A stretch of DNA of 64,000 nt, taken from the NCBI RefSeq assembly GCF_000760695.4, contig NZ_JHEG04000001.1, positions 1,334,717 to 1,398,716 on the forward strand, given 5' to 3'. Origin of the DNA: Tolypothrix bouteillei VB521301. Lineage in GTDB: Bacteria > Cyanobacteriota > Cyanobacteriia > Cyanobacteriales > Nostocaceae. The notes beneath the pieces were generated by a model that saw nothing but the letters and a program-made list of their open reading frames with translations, searched no databases and was not told where the DNA came from. Shown piece after piece: positions 45,994 through 55,535 of the stretch; positions within the stretch are counted from its first letter, which is position 1, and the number at the start of each line of letters is the position of its first letter. The translations under genes and the position numbers were made by a program.

Positions 45994-46395
45994 TTAATAT
46001 CTATCCTTAAGTTTTTTTTGATAGTACATCACGCTCCTAATATCCTCTGGAAGCAATCCTAACTCTTTCGCGATCGCTGCTTCCACTTGGCTTGCTTCTG
46101 TAACTGGAAACACAAACGTCAAACCTTTCACGGCTTTGTAAGCTGTCTTGACTTCAACCCTAGAAATACCTCTCTGTTTGTCTATTTCTGCCTTAATAAA
46201 AAGTCTTAACGTTTGACGTGGCTTGATCGGCTGCATTTCCACCTTTAAATGACTTTCTCCGTGGTCTGGCTGACTCAAGATTCCATCCATCACACACCCT
46301 CCTCCTACCCACAAAACAAATCCTAACAGCACTAAGGGTAGCCAAAACTCCAATCCCAGTTTTAGTCCTAGCTTCAAACTTTTGTAGCGATTCAT
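45994..46395 (-). CDS. Uncharacterised membrane protein or lipoprotein, 133 residues
   Basis: I do not recognise the family. A membrane helix (FWLPLVLLGFVLWVGGGCV, residues 17-35) ends in GGGC, which could be a lipoprotein site. The rest is a beta-rich soluble part (LRLFIKAEIDKQRGISRVEV, then LTFVFPVTEASQVEAAIAKE) likely facing the periplasm. It is adjacent to, and divergent from, the 444-residue hypothetical gene. Confidence 0.6.
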   Translation of the reverse strand: MNRYKSLKLGLKLGLEFWLPLVLLGFVLWVGGGCVMDGILSQPDHGESHLKVEMQPIKPRQTLRLFIKAEIDKQRGISRVEVKTAYKAVKGLTFVFPVTEASQVEAAIAKELGLLPEDIRSVMYYQKKLKDRY

Positions 46396-46594
46396 CTAGA
46401 TTTGTTCCTAAGAATCAGGACGAGTGTTTGCAGTTCTCAGTATAGCAGATGTAGCAAATGAGCAGAAAAAGGCGAAGGGTTTTGATGGTTTAGGTGTCAA
46501 AAAGCGCAAGCTCTAAAAATTCCTCCCAAGCGCAGATACTCAAATTCTTTCAAAACCTCTATTGTGCAATTGTAGGTTTCTGTGACATAAACTT

Positions 46595-47929
46595 GTGGAT
46601 GCCATATTAGAGCGATCGCACCAACTACAACAAGATATAACTGATTTTGTGTTTGATGCTGAGGATGAACTAGCACAAGCCTTGGAGACCTATGCTGCTG
46701 AGAAATCGCGTCGCGGTAGCGGTGACAGTTTCCAAAAGGATTTTGTAATTGACTCATTTATTACAGAAGGAAGAGTGGGAGACTCCTCACCACTAGATCT
46801 GTACGTAGAAAGCCAAGCCGATCTCTCAGAAAGCGATCGCAAACTCATTAAAAGTTGGCATCATACATTTATTGGCTTATTTGCCGTCACCAAGATTCTA
46901 CCTGATGGTTTTGAACTTATGAATTGGTTGACTGCAAAGCATTACACAGTCAAGCCAAACAATACCCAAATCCAAAAAGAACTGTCTCGTGTCAAAGACG
47001 GAGAAATTATACTTACCCGCATTTCTCCCGTGACAGACACTTACTGGACGTTTTCCGGACCACAGACACTTATGGGTAAATTGGGTAAACCGAAACTGGC
47101 AGTTGCGATAGGTAATTTTAAAGACAATTATCGCAACCAACTCTACGGAGATGCACCCGAGTTACTAGAAGAAGCTTGGTTATCAGTAGAACAATATCAC
47201 CAACAATTTGTAGACTTTTTTGAAAGAGATGAAGTCACCTTACCGGGGTATCAACTCAACAAGAAGATTGCTGAATTTCAAGAAGTCATGACACAAAAGC
47301 GCTTGGAAGCAGCAGGGATTGACCCTTCAAAATCTCTGGAAGAAATCGTACAAGAATCCGGTATTGAACAAGAAGAAATTCAAGCAGTTGCTGAGGAATT
47401 AGGCGCTGATTCCAAAACAGTCTCTCAAATGTTTGGGAGTCAAAATAACTCTAGCAAAATGGTAATGCCAAAAGTTGACTTACCAGCTGAACTCAAGAAA
47501 GCAGAGCAAGTCACTGCTCTTTCTCATCCCCGATGGGGACAAATGTTTCTCCCAACTTATGCCAAAGTCCAACAAATTCTAGAAACAGAAGATTGGCAAA
47601 GTGTAGAAGGTGCTGAAAAACTTATCCGTTTTTATCTTGAAGATAAAAGTATTAACACTTTTATTTGGCATCGCTTAGCCGAACGGTATCCCATACAGTT
47701 AGAAAAAGTTGTGCAAACAGTGTTACAACGTCCGGAGTTTCAGCTGCAAGAAAACTTAAACACACTATTGCAAGAATTCAACAAGCCCATAGAACCAGAG
47801 TTACCAGATATTGCTAGCGTACCAATACACCTACACAACCTATTTCAAGAAGCTGTGGTGGAAGTTAGTAAATCTAAGCCTAAAGGAAAGGGTCAAAAGC
47901 AATCAGCTAAAGGTTTTCAACGCTTGTAA
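46595..47929 (+). CDS. Uncharacterised 444-residue cyanobacterial protein
   Basis: A long acidic protein starting at a GTG. No membrane helix or signal. The N-terminus is helical (LERSHQLQQDITDFVFDAED), the middle (about 70-200) is alpha/beta with TYWTFSGPQTLMGKLGKPK, and two helical segments (250-300, 330-420) follow. The basic C-terminus reads KPKGKGQKQS. I do not recognise the family with certainty, but full length and good codon structure show it is real. Possibly a chaperone-like or DNA-associated protein; this is only a guess from charge pattern. Confidence 0.65.
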   Translation: MDAILERSHQLQQDITDFVFDAEDELAQALETYAAEKSRRGSGDSFQKDFVIDSFITEGRVGDSSPLDLYVESQADLSESDRKLIKSWHHTFIGLFAVTKILPDGFELMNWLTAKHYTVKPNNTQIQKELSRVKDGEIILTRISPVTDTYWTFSGPQTLMGKLGKPKLAVAIGNFKDNYRNQLYGDAPELLEEAWLSVEQYHQQFVDFFERDEVTLPGYQLNKKIAEFQEVMTQKRLEAAGIDPSKSLEEIVQESGIEQEEIQAVAEELGADSKTVSQMFGSQNNSSKMVMPKVDLPAELKKAEQVTALSHPRWGQMFLPTYAKVQQILETEDWQSVEGAEKLIRFYLEDKSINTFIWHRLAERYPIQLEKVVQTVLQRPEFQLQENLNTLLQEFNKPIEPELPDIASVPIHLHNLFQEAVVEVSKSKPKGKGQKQSAKGFQRL

Positions 47930-48681
47930 TGAAGTCGATCTTATTTTAAGTCTAATTAGGGCTGGCTCGCGAGTACTCCAATCCCCATGACTCCGTTGCT
48001 TATTATCAATAACAATGGAGTTTGAGCGAGAAGCTTATTTCTCAAGTCTGCGAATTTTTACAAAATTTTTGTATAAAAACGTACTTTTTCGTGCGTGTAC
48101 TTATGAGTTTTAGGTTTTTATTATTACCACTTAGCGATACGTGAGTGAGATAGGCTGGCAATCCTTGTCCAAAGAGTATAATAATTAATTTAAAGATCTT
48201 CTACCTTAAGTTAGGTATTTATGAATTATAACTGCTTCCTAAGAGGTATTTTATGTTCACCAGCTAGTGAAAAGTACAATGATGGCAAGAAAAGCCTGGA
48301 AAACAATCACGAATTTACAAGAAACGACTTGATATTTGCTTCTTCCCAAAAGACACCCTGATAAAGTGCGGGCACTGTTCACTTGTTAGGAATGACTCTA
48401 ATTAAGGTGTGCAAGTAGCAATTCAATAACTTGTCTGTTAAAGCTCAAAATTTTAATTGACTAATATTGGGTTGGTAGAAATACGCAAACCATTAAATAG
48501 CCGATCTGTTACCCTTATCCCTCTACTGAAAAGATTTGACCGTTGTTCTATGAACGCAGTCATTATCCCATCATTCAGTAGTCTGTATTTTCCACTATTT
48601 TGATAGAAGAAACTTTTTTCTTTAACGCAAGTTAGCTACTATATCACCCCTCGACTGATTTTTTTGAAATCCAGGGGATAT
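47930..48681. other. Long intergenic region before diguanylate cyclase gene
   Basis: About 750 bases, AT-rich, with no open frame of note on either strand. No RNA gene recognised. AGGGG near the end is the ribosome site of the next gene. Confidence 0.45.
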
Positions 48682-49815
48682 ATGACCAAAAATTTTTCCT
48701 TGCTATTGTATTATCAAGCGCTGCTAAAATTTGAAAACAACAATCCTGCCAGTCAATACGTACAGGCAATGGAACATCTGTTAGAGGTAGTTCAAGAACT
48801 TTCACTAGCCCCTAATTTAGACAAAATTATGGAAATTGTGCGGGTAGCTGCACGAGAACTAACAGCATCAGATGGAGCTAGTTTTGTACTTCGGGAAAAC
48901 GATTGCTGTTACTACGCTGATGAGGATGCTATTGCCCCTCTATGGAAAGGTCAAAAATTTCCTATGAGTATTTGCATTAGTGGCTGGACTATGTTAAACC
49001 GTCAACCTGCAATTATTCCCAATGTGGCAATTGACGAGAGAGTGCCTTATGCTGTCTACAAACCTACCTTTGTTAAAAGTATGGTCATGGTACCAATCCG
49101 GACTCAAGATCCGATTGGTGCTATCGGAATTTACTGGGCGATGTATCATCAACCGACTTTAGAAGAGGTAAAGGTATTACAAGCACTAGCAGACACGACA
49201 TCCGTAGCAATGGAGAATGTACGGATTTATTCAGAAGTAGAACAACGCGTACAAGACCGTACTATTGCCTTACAACGAGAAATCAAAGAACGCGAAGCTG
49301 CGGAAGCTGAAGTTCGTCGCCTCTCTCTAACTGATGAATTAACTGGATTGTACAATCGACGTGGCTTTTTTGTGGTAGCCGAACAACAATTACAGTTAGC
49401 CCAACTGACACAAATTCCTGTAGGGCTGTTGTTCATCGACTTAGATGGACTCAAACACATCAATGACAACTTGGGACATGAGTTAGGAGACGCTGCTCTA
49501 GTTACATCTGCGAACTTAATTAAACAAACTTTTCGCAACTCTGATACTTTAGGGAGAATTGGAGGTGATGAATTTGTCGTGCTGATGCAAGGAATTAACC
49601 CGACTCCGGAGACATTAGTACAACGGCTGCAAGCTCAAATCGATGACTTTAATCAGCATCAACACCAATCATTTCAAATTTCTATGAGTATTGGAATTCA
49701 GTATTACGATCGCACTCAGTCGCTCTCTCTGGGTGAGTTAATTACGCAGGCGGATCGGCAAATGTACCAACAAAAACGTTTAAAGAAAGCAAACCAATCA
49801 GCATCCAAAACATAG
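48682..49815 (+). CDS. GAF-GGDEF diguanylate cyclase
   Basis: The 377-residue cytoplasmic protein has a GAF sensor domain (about 45-182, GQKFPMSICISGWTMLNRQP), a coiled linker, and a GGDEF domain (from about 214, LTDELTGLYNRRGFF). The active-site GGDEF is at 294-298, and a product-inhibition I-site RNSD lies exactly five residues earlier. Together they predict c-di-GMP synthesis with feedback control. Start at ATG 48682 is preceded by AGGGG, so a longer TTG-started frame is rejected. The GAF ligand is unknown; no CBCR-type Cys is obvious. Confidence 0.93.
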   Translation: MTKNFSLLLYYQALLKFENNNPASQYVQAMEHLLEVVQELSLAPNLDKIMEIVRVAARELTASDGASFVLRENDCCYYADEDAIAPLWKGQKFPMSICISGWTMLNRQPAIIPNVAIDERVPYAVYKPTFVKSMVMVPIRTQDPIGAIGIYWAMYHQPTLEEVKVLQALADTTSVAMENVRIYSEVEQRVQDRTIALQREIKEREAAEAEVRRLSLTDELTGLYNRRGFFVVAEQQLQLAQLTQIPVGLLFIDLDGLKHINDNLGHELGDAALVTSANLIKQTFRNSDTLGRIGGDEFVVLMQGINPTPETLVQRLQAQIDDFNQHQHQSFQISMSIGIQYYDRTQSLSLGELITQADRQMYQQKRLKKANQSASKT

Positions 49816-49923
49816 GGACTTCCAAATAAACTTCTCCCAAAACTTCTGGTGATGCAGATTTTTAAAGCCCGTTCCACAAGATGGAAAATTTATTTCTTGG
49901 AAATCCCTCAGAGCATTTACAGT

Positions 49924-50490
49924 TTAAGCACCTGCAGCTTGGTCGGAGTTAACTGTACTGCGTGCATTCAGTGACATCATGACACGTGAAACACCTGTGG
50001 ATAGAACGCTAGCTCCAACGAGTGTTCCCAAAACCCAGGGCGCATCAACAGGCCATTGAAACCAAATCATAGCACCAAGTACTAAGGTAACAATAGCGTT
50101 ACCCAATGCCCAAGTCCAACTTTCTTGGGGACGCAGGCGGAATGCCAAAAGTAACTCAAATACACCTTCTGTTAGTAAAAAGCTACCAAGCAACAAGGTC
50201 AGTGTCAGGATTCCCGTGAAGGGGTAAATGAACAGCATAATACCCGTTGCTATGTAAAGACCGCCTAATAGGAGCTTCCAAAGGAAGCCTCCTTGCTCGC
50301 GGGTTTGTATTGCGTAGGAAAGTTTTGCTGCTCCTGAAGAGATGAGTATCAAAGCTACCCACGTCTCTGCAAAAATTGTCGAAACAGCTGGCATTGCGAT
50401 CGCGCTAATGCCCAAAACAATTAACAGAATACCAATCCACAAAGAGCTATTGGGGTTTTTGTTAATCTCAGGAGAAACGTTAGTTGTCAT
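49924..50490 (-). CDS. HdeD-family membrane protein
   Basis: A 188-residue protein with about six membrane helices (for example LWIGILLIVLGISAIAMPAV, LILISSGAAKL, LTLLLGSFLLTEGVFELLLA). The spacing of Gly-rich turns fits the HdeD acid-resistance family. These proteins help bacteria tolerate acid or other stress; mechanism unclear. It is a single-gene unit on the minus strand beside a carboxymuconolactone decarboxylase-fold gene. Confidence 0.85.
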   Translation of the reverse strand: MTTNVSPEINKNPNSSLWIGILLIVLGISAIAMPAVSTIFAETWVALILISSGAAKLSYAIQTREQGGFLWKLLLGGLYIATGIMLFIYPFTGILTLTLLLGSFLLTEGVFELLLAFRLRPQESWTWALGNAIVTLVLGAMIWFQWPVDAPWVLGTLVGASVLSTGVSRVMMSLNARSTVNSDQAAGA

Positions 50491-50699
50491 ATTCTTTTTT
50501 CCCTATCCTTAAATAAAAAGCTTACCTTTAGGCTAGGGAATATTTGGGGAGTAGCGATATACCCTTAGGGTAGAACCTTGTTACAGCCTATTTATAGATT
50601 ATGACTTGGCATTGTTAAACAGCAAAAGACTAACTACTAGAAGCAACTGGCTGCTGTTTTTCCTACTTTTTGATGTTTCTTCTTCCCCAAAGTTAATTC

Positions 50700-51092
50700 T
50701 TAAGTCTGAAACTGGTCATCAACTGGAATTCTGTAACCATTAGCAAGGCGATTTGTCATATTGGCTGTAGCGACGATCGCCATAAGTTCGCCAAACATCT
50801 CATCACTCATACCCTTTGCACGTCCTGCGGCTGTATGTGAGGCAATGCAGTATTCACAACCAGTTGTAACACTCACCGCTATATAAATTAACTCACGCGT
50901 TAGTGGATCGAGTTCACCAGGAGCCGTCATCACTTCTTTCACGGCTTGCCAAGTCCGGTGTAAAGTAGGGGGATGGTTGGCTATAGCTTTCCAAAAGTTG
51001 TTGATGTAATCGGTCTTGCGGGTAGCACGAATGTCATCGTACACTGAGCGAACTTCATCACTCGCTTGTTCGTATTCAATAAGTTTAGTCAT
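50700..51092 (-). CDS. Carboxymuconolactone decarboxylase/AhpD-fold protein
   Basis: A 130-residue all-helical protein with the AhpD-type motif GCEYCIASHTAAGR near 78-91 (Cys-x-x-Cys-like pair as Cys78 and Cys81, then His). It also has the DPLTRELIYIAVSVTT helix of the CMD family. The cysteine pair and His suggest peroxidase or thiol chemistry rather than decarboxylation. It is divergent from the DNA glycosylase gene, sharing a 50-base gap. Confidence 0.85.
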   Translation of the reverse strand: MTKLIEYEQASDEVRSVYDDIRATRKTDYINNFWKAIANHPPTLHRTWQAVKEVMTAPGELDPLTRELIYIAVSVTTGCEYCIASHTAAGRAKGMSDEMFGELMAIVATANMTNRLANGYRIPVDDQFQT

Positions 51093-51144
51093 GTGTTCTA
51101 TCTACTGCTTAGCTTCAGGTACTATCATTCTTTAAGTATCTTTT

Positions 51145-51789
51145 ATGGTGACTCACTTAGAATCTTTAACAGAAGAAAACCTGAGACTGGGTTTGATGGA
51201 ACTCGCCAGTCGCGATCGCGATTTTGCTAGGATTCTAGACATTTTTGGACATCCACCGCTTTGGAGTAGAGAAGCAGGTTTTCCAACACTGCTCCGTATT
51301 ATTTTAGAGCAGCAAGTATCCCTAGCGGCTGCAAGGGCTGTGTTCAACCGTTTGTGTGGGATAATTGTGCCCCTGACACCCGACAATTTTCTGACATTTA
51401 ACGATGTGCAATTGAAAGAAATCGGCTTTAGTCGGCAAAAAATAGTTTACGGTCGTGCGTTAGCAAACGCAATTACCTGCGGTCAGCTTGATTTAGATAG
51501 GCTAGAAACGTTAGACGAAACTACTATCAGAACCGAACTCAAGCGCATTAAAGGGATTGGAGACTGGACTGTTGATATTTACTTACTGATGGCGTTACAA
51601 CGTCCTGATGTCTTTCCCAAAGGAGATTTAGCACTCGCCATAGCCTTACAAAAAATCAAAGGTTGGACGTACCGTCCAACTCCAGAGGAACTCGAAGCGA
51701 TCGCAGAAACTTGGCGACCGTGGCGTGCTGTCGCCGCAAGGATTCTATGGCACTACTATTTAGAAAGTCCCAAAAAAGCTGCTACTTAG
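51145..51789 (+). CDS. DNA-3-methyladenine glycosylase II-like (HhH-GPD) protein
   Basis: This 214-residue base-excision repair enzyme of the AlkA/HhH-GPD family removes alkylated bases. The helix-hairpin-helix LKRIKGIGDWTVDIYLL (about 132-148) is followed by the catalytic Asp161 in FPKGD. There is no iron-sulfur cluster Cys set. The N-terminal extension of E. coli AlkA is missing, which is normal for the short class. Its neighbours are not repair genes. Confidence 0.9.
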   Translation: MVTHLESLTEENLRLGLMELASRDRDFARILDIFGHPPLWSREAGFPTLLRIILEQQVSLAAARAVFNRLCGIIVPLTPDNFLTFNDVQLKEIGFSRQKIVYGRALANAITCGQLDLDRLETLDETTIRTELKRIKGIGDWTVDIYLLMALQRPDVFPKGDLALAIALQKIKGWTYRPTPEELEAIAETWRPWRAVAARILWHYYLESPKKAAT

Positions 51790-51816
51790 TTTGTACTGTG
51801 TGTATTGGGGGACTTA

Positions 51817-53193
51817 TTACACGAGCAACGGACTCTTTGCAGGCTTGAGCGTAGGAGTTGCGATCGTTTGAATTCCTGCGGGTGCTGCTATAGTCAATCC
51901 ACGGCGCACGGGACGCACGGGACGCTTGTTGACTCGGGAAACTTGAAATTGTGAAAGAATTGTTGCCAATACAATTTTCATTTCATACTGAGCAAATGCC
52001 ATGCCAATACAACGGCGATTTCCACCACCAAAGGGTAAATATTCGTATGGAGAAAATTGTCTTTCCAAAAAGCGTTCTGGTTTGAACAGCTTTGGTTGTG
52101 GGTAAACTTCTTCTCTATGGTGCGCTAAGTATACACTGACAATAACGCTTGTTCCTTTTGGGAGGTTATAGCCCATAACTTCCATTGGCGATCGCACCAC
52201 ACGTGGAAAAGCAACCATTGCTGGAGGATAAATCCGCAAGGTTTCCTGGCAGACTGCTGTTAAATAGGGTAATTTTACAATGGTACTTGGATCTGGGTCA
52301 TCGCCGAGGAGATTGAGTTCTGCTAGTAAATTCTCACGAACCTCAGGAACAAAGTCAATCCAATAAAACGCCCACGTTAATGCCGTAGCAGTGGTTTCAT
52401 GTCCTGCTACAAGTAGAGTCATTAATTCATCGTGTAACTCTTCATCTGTCATCGCCTCACCGTTTTCATCACGTGCAGACATCATCAAACTGAGAATATC
52501 TTGCCGATTTTGGTTACACTCTGCTCTTCTTTCTTGAATCAAAGCATAAATCATCTCATCAATTTGCTGCTGCAGGCGCAAAAATCGACCCCAGGGACTC
52601 CAAGAACCTAAATCTTTTTGTAGGGATGGAAAAAATAAAATTGCCGATACAAAAGGAGAACTAATAGATTCCAGTAATGAACTCAATAGGTAGCGTAATT
52701 TATCCAGACGGGGTTCTTCATCCAAACCAAATACCACTCGCAAGATAGCGCTTAAAGTAATTTCTTGCATGGAAGCACGGATGTTAAATGGCTGACCTAT
52801 CTTCCACGAGTGACTCACTTGGCGAGCAATTTCACGGATAGCTACTGCGTAGGTTTTCATGCGATCGCCATGAAAGGGAGGAGCGAGAAGTTGACGCTGA
52901 CGTTTGTGTGAATCGCCACCTAGAAGAACAATTGAATTTTCTCCTAACAAAAACTTAAGTATTCCATTGCCCCTACCACCATCCAAGTAACTAGAATCCG
53001 CATTAAAAATCTGTTGTACGGCTTGGGGATGGCTAAAGTAGACAATGCGGGAAGTTTTACCACCCCATAGAGTAAAGTTGTCGCCGTAATTTTTAGAAAA
53101 ATCTTCTACATATTTTATTGGTTGAAAAATCAGCTTCATCAATTGCAGTGGAAGACGCTTTTTCGGACCGTTAGGTAGATTAATTGTACTCAT
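51817..53193 (-). CDS. Cytochrome P450, CYP110-type (copy 2 of a tandem pair)
   Basis: A complete 458-residue P450: AGHETT at 263-268, ETLR at 317-320 and the heme loop FGGGNRRCIG at 388-397 with Cys395. FGGGNRRCIGMAFA and EVYPQPKLFKPERF are typical of the cyanobacterial CYP110 group, whose members hydroxylate fatty acids, alkanes or terpenes. It lies just 13 bases after its paralogue and probably shares its transcript. Both are full length, so they may differ in substrate. Downstream it converges with the DNA glycosylase gene. Confidence 0.93.
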   Translation of the reverse strand: MSTINLPNGPKKRLPLQLMKLIFQPIKYVEDFSKNYGDNFTLWGGKTSRIVYFSHPQAVQQIFNADSSYLDGGRGNGILKFLLGENSIVLLGGDSHKRQRQLLAPPFHGDRMKTYAVAIREIARQVSHSWKIGQPFNIRASMQEITLSAILRVVFGLDEEPRLDKLRYLLSSLLESISSPFVSAILFFPSLQKDLGSWSPWGRFLRLQQQIDEMIYALIQERRAECNQNRQDILSLMMSARDENGEAMTDEELHDELMTLLVAGHETTATALTWAFYWIDFVPEVRENLLAELNLLGDDPDPSTIVKLPYLTAVCQETLRIYPPAMVAFPRVVRSPMEVMGYNLPKGTSVIVSVYLAHHREEVYPQPKLFKPERFLERQFSPYEYLPFGGGNRRCIGMAFAQYEMKIVLATILSQFQVSRVNKRPVRPVRRGLTIAAPAGIQTIATPTLKPAKSPLLV

Positions 53194-53206
53194 AAAAGTT
53201 AACTTT

Positions 53207-54577
53207 TCAAGCTGTTAGTTGTCTTATAGAGCTAGGTGTTACCACCATTCGCATTCCTGCTGGTGCTGCCATAGTCAGACCACGACGTACAGGACGCAAG
53301 GAACGCTTGTTAATTCGAGAAACTTGAAATTGTGAAAGTATTGTTGCCAATACAAGTTTCATTTCATACAAAGCAAATGCCAGACCAATACAGCGACGAT
53401 TGCCACCCCCAAAAGGCAAATACTCGTATGGAGAAAATTGCTTCTCTAAAAAGCGTTCCGGTCTAAATTGCTTTGGTTGCGGGTAAACTTCTTCCCGATG
53501 GTGCGCTAAGTACACACTAGGAACAATGACTGCTCCCTCTGGCAAGTCATAACCCATAATTTTTATTGGGGAGCGCACAATACGAGGAGTAGCACTCATC
53601 ACAATAGGATGAATGCGGAGAGTTTCTTGGCAAACTGCTGTTAAGTAGGGCAATTTAGTAACAGTCGTTGGATCTGGATTTTCACCCAGAGTTTCGAGTT
53701 CTGCCAGTAAATTGTTACGGACTTCTGGTAAGCGATCGACCCAATAAAATGCCCATGTTAAAGCCGAAGCGGTGGTTTCATGTCCGGCGACGAGCAGTGT
53801 CATTAACTCATCGCGCAACTCAACATCAGACATGGCTTCACCATTTTCATCACGAGCAGACATCATTAAACTGAGGACATCTTGGCGAGTTTGGTTTGAT
53901 TCCGTTCTTCGTTCTTGAATGAGAGCATAAATGAGTGTGTCAATTTTTTGTATTTGGCGCAAAACCCGACCCCAGGGACTCCAAGCTCCTAAGTCCTTCA
54001 TAAAGAAGTCAAAAAAGGTAGCACCAGACATCAAGGGAGAATTGATAAAGTCTAGCAGAGACGTGAGCCTTTGCCTGAGTTCTTCCAAACGCTGTCCTTC
54101 ATCCAAACCAAACACAACTCGTAAAATGACGCGTAGGGAGATTTCTTGCATCGACTCCCGAATAACCAAAGGCTTGCCAATCTTCCAAGATTCCATGACT
54201 TGGTAAGTAATTGTGCGGATAGTCTCTCCGTATGCTCGCATGCGATCGCCATGCAGGGGAGGAGTTAAAAGTTGGCGTTGGCGCTGATGTCGTTCTCCAT
54301 CAAGTAAGAGCAAGGAGTTGGTTCCAAACAAAAAAGTTAAACTGCTGTTTGTTCTACCCGCATCCAAACAGCTAGCATCTGCTGTAAAAATCTGCTGCAG
54401 CGCTTGAGGCTGAGTGAAATATACGATAGGAGTTCCTTTTTCCCCAAAAACTGTGATGCTATCACCATAGTTTTTGGTTAGTCCTTCTACATATTCCAGT
54501 GGCTGAAAGATAAATTGCATTAACCTCACAAACAGAGGCGTTTTCGGTCCATCTGGCAAATTGTATATTCCTTGCAT
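53207..54577 (-). CDS. Cytochrome P450, CYP110-type (copy 1 of a tandem pair)
   Basis: A complete 456-residue P450 with AGHETT at 264-269, ETLR at 318-321 and FGGGNRRCIG ending in the heme-binding Cys396 region. It is the upstream member of the pair and shares most motifs with copy 2, but differs in the F-G region (NSPLMSGATFFDFFMKDL), which shapes the substrate pocket. The two probably arose by tandem duplication. No redox partner gene is adjacent. The ribosome site is weak. Confidence 0.93.
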   Translation of the reverse strand: MQGIYNLPDGPKTPLFVRLMQFIFQPLEYVEGLTKNYGDSITVFGEKGTPIVYFTQPQALQQIFTADASCLDAGRTNSSLTFLFGTNSLLLLDGERHQRQRQLLTPPLHGDRMRAYGETIRTITYQVMESWKIGKPLVIRESMQEISLRVILRVVFGLDEGQRLEELRQRLTSLLDFINSPLMSGATFFDFFMKDLGAWSPWGRVLRQIQKIDTLIYALIQERRTESNQTRQDVLSLMMSARDENGEAMSDVELRDELMTLLVAGHETTASALTWAFYWVDRLPEVRNNLLAELETLGENPDPTTVTKLPYLTAVCQETLRIHPIVMSATPRIVRSPIKIMGYDLPEGAVIVPSVYLAHHREEVYPQPKQFRPERFLEKQFSPYEYLPFGGGNRRCIGLAFALYEMKLVLATILSQFQVSRINKRSLRPVRRGLTMAAPAGMRMVVTPSSIRQLTA

Positions 54578-54769
54578 AAGTAGATTATGGAATCAAGCGC
54601 TTCTCAATTCTACCTTTTGTATGAAAAAAGGGTTATGAGCCGCTGTGCTAAGTAAAAATAATCGCCACTCCAACAATAACAGGTTAGGATTTAGGAATGG
54701 TGGATCGGTTTCCCTTGGGGTTAAGATTCTGCCATGTCGCTCAGAATTTAAAGGGTTATAGGGGAAATA

Positions 54770-55507
54770 ATGATGCAGGAAAGCATTTCTGATTTGCAAC
54801 AAGAAGCGCAAAAATTTTCACCTCTAGGGGCTACACCTACTATTGAAATTACTGCAACTACAGTAAATGACAACTCCGAGCAACCCCTAGTTCCTTTAGA
54901 ATCTCCTGTAGATAAAAAATATTTGCAGTTAGAAGCGACAGTCAAAGAGTTAAGAGACTCTTTGGATAAAGCCAGACAAAATGAAGTCAGTTTTCAAGAA
55001 AAAATTATTGAATTACAATCTGCTTTATTAAAGCAGAAAGAATTATCGGAACGGTTGAAATCGGAAGTAGAAGAAGCTAAAAATGCAGCTATTCATCTAG
55101 CGCAAGCCAATTCTAAGTTAACTGAAGAAATAAGTGTTTTAAAGCAAGAAAAAGAAACTGTTCAAGCATCAGCAAAACCTGCAGCTAGAGGATCTATCCA
55201 ATCATCGGTAACACCTGCAGCCAGAGGATCTATTCAACCATCGATAACACCAGACCGACGACCCGTTCAACCATCAGTAACACCTGCAGCCAGAGGATCT
55301 ATCCAACCATCGGTAACACCAGACCGACGACCCATTCAACCATCGGTAACACCAGACCGACGACCCGTTCAACCATCACCACAAGCGGATAAAGGAATTA
55401 TTCAACCATCTAAATATAAAAAATCATATACAATACCAAAACTGCCAGACAAGCCAAAAGATGAGTCTGTTGAAAATACTAATTCTCAAATGTGGTTGCT
55501 GGATTAG
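54770..55507 (+). CDS. Coiled-coil protein with PSVTP repeats
   Basis: This 245-residue protein has a central coiled coil (about 47-130: LQLEATVKELRDSLDKARQN and KQKELSERLKSEVEEAKNAA). A Pro-rich tail follows with about six copies of an R(G/P)xIQPSVTPxxR unit (140-215), then a short basic end. Neither half is an enzyme, so it is probably a scaffold or adaptor. The repeat is coded by near-identical DNA at about 55190-55375 and may vary in number. AGGGGAAA before the ATG supports the start. Family not recognised. Confidence 0.65.
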   Translation: MMQESISDLQQEAQKFSPLGATPTIEITATTVNDNSEQPLVPLESPVDKKYLQLEATVKELRDSLDKARQNEVSFQEKIIELQSALLKQKELSERLKSEVEEAKNAAIHLAQANSKLTEEISVLKQEKETVQASAKPAARGSIQSSVTPAARGSIQPSITPDRRPVQPSVTPAARGSIQPSVTPDRRPIQPSVTPDRRPVQPSPQADKGIIQPSKYKKSYTIPKLPDKPKDESVENTNSQMWLLD

Positions 55508-55535
55508 TACAAGAAAGTAGCCCCATCTGAAAGAG

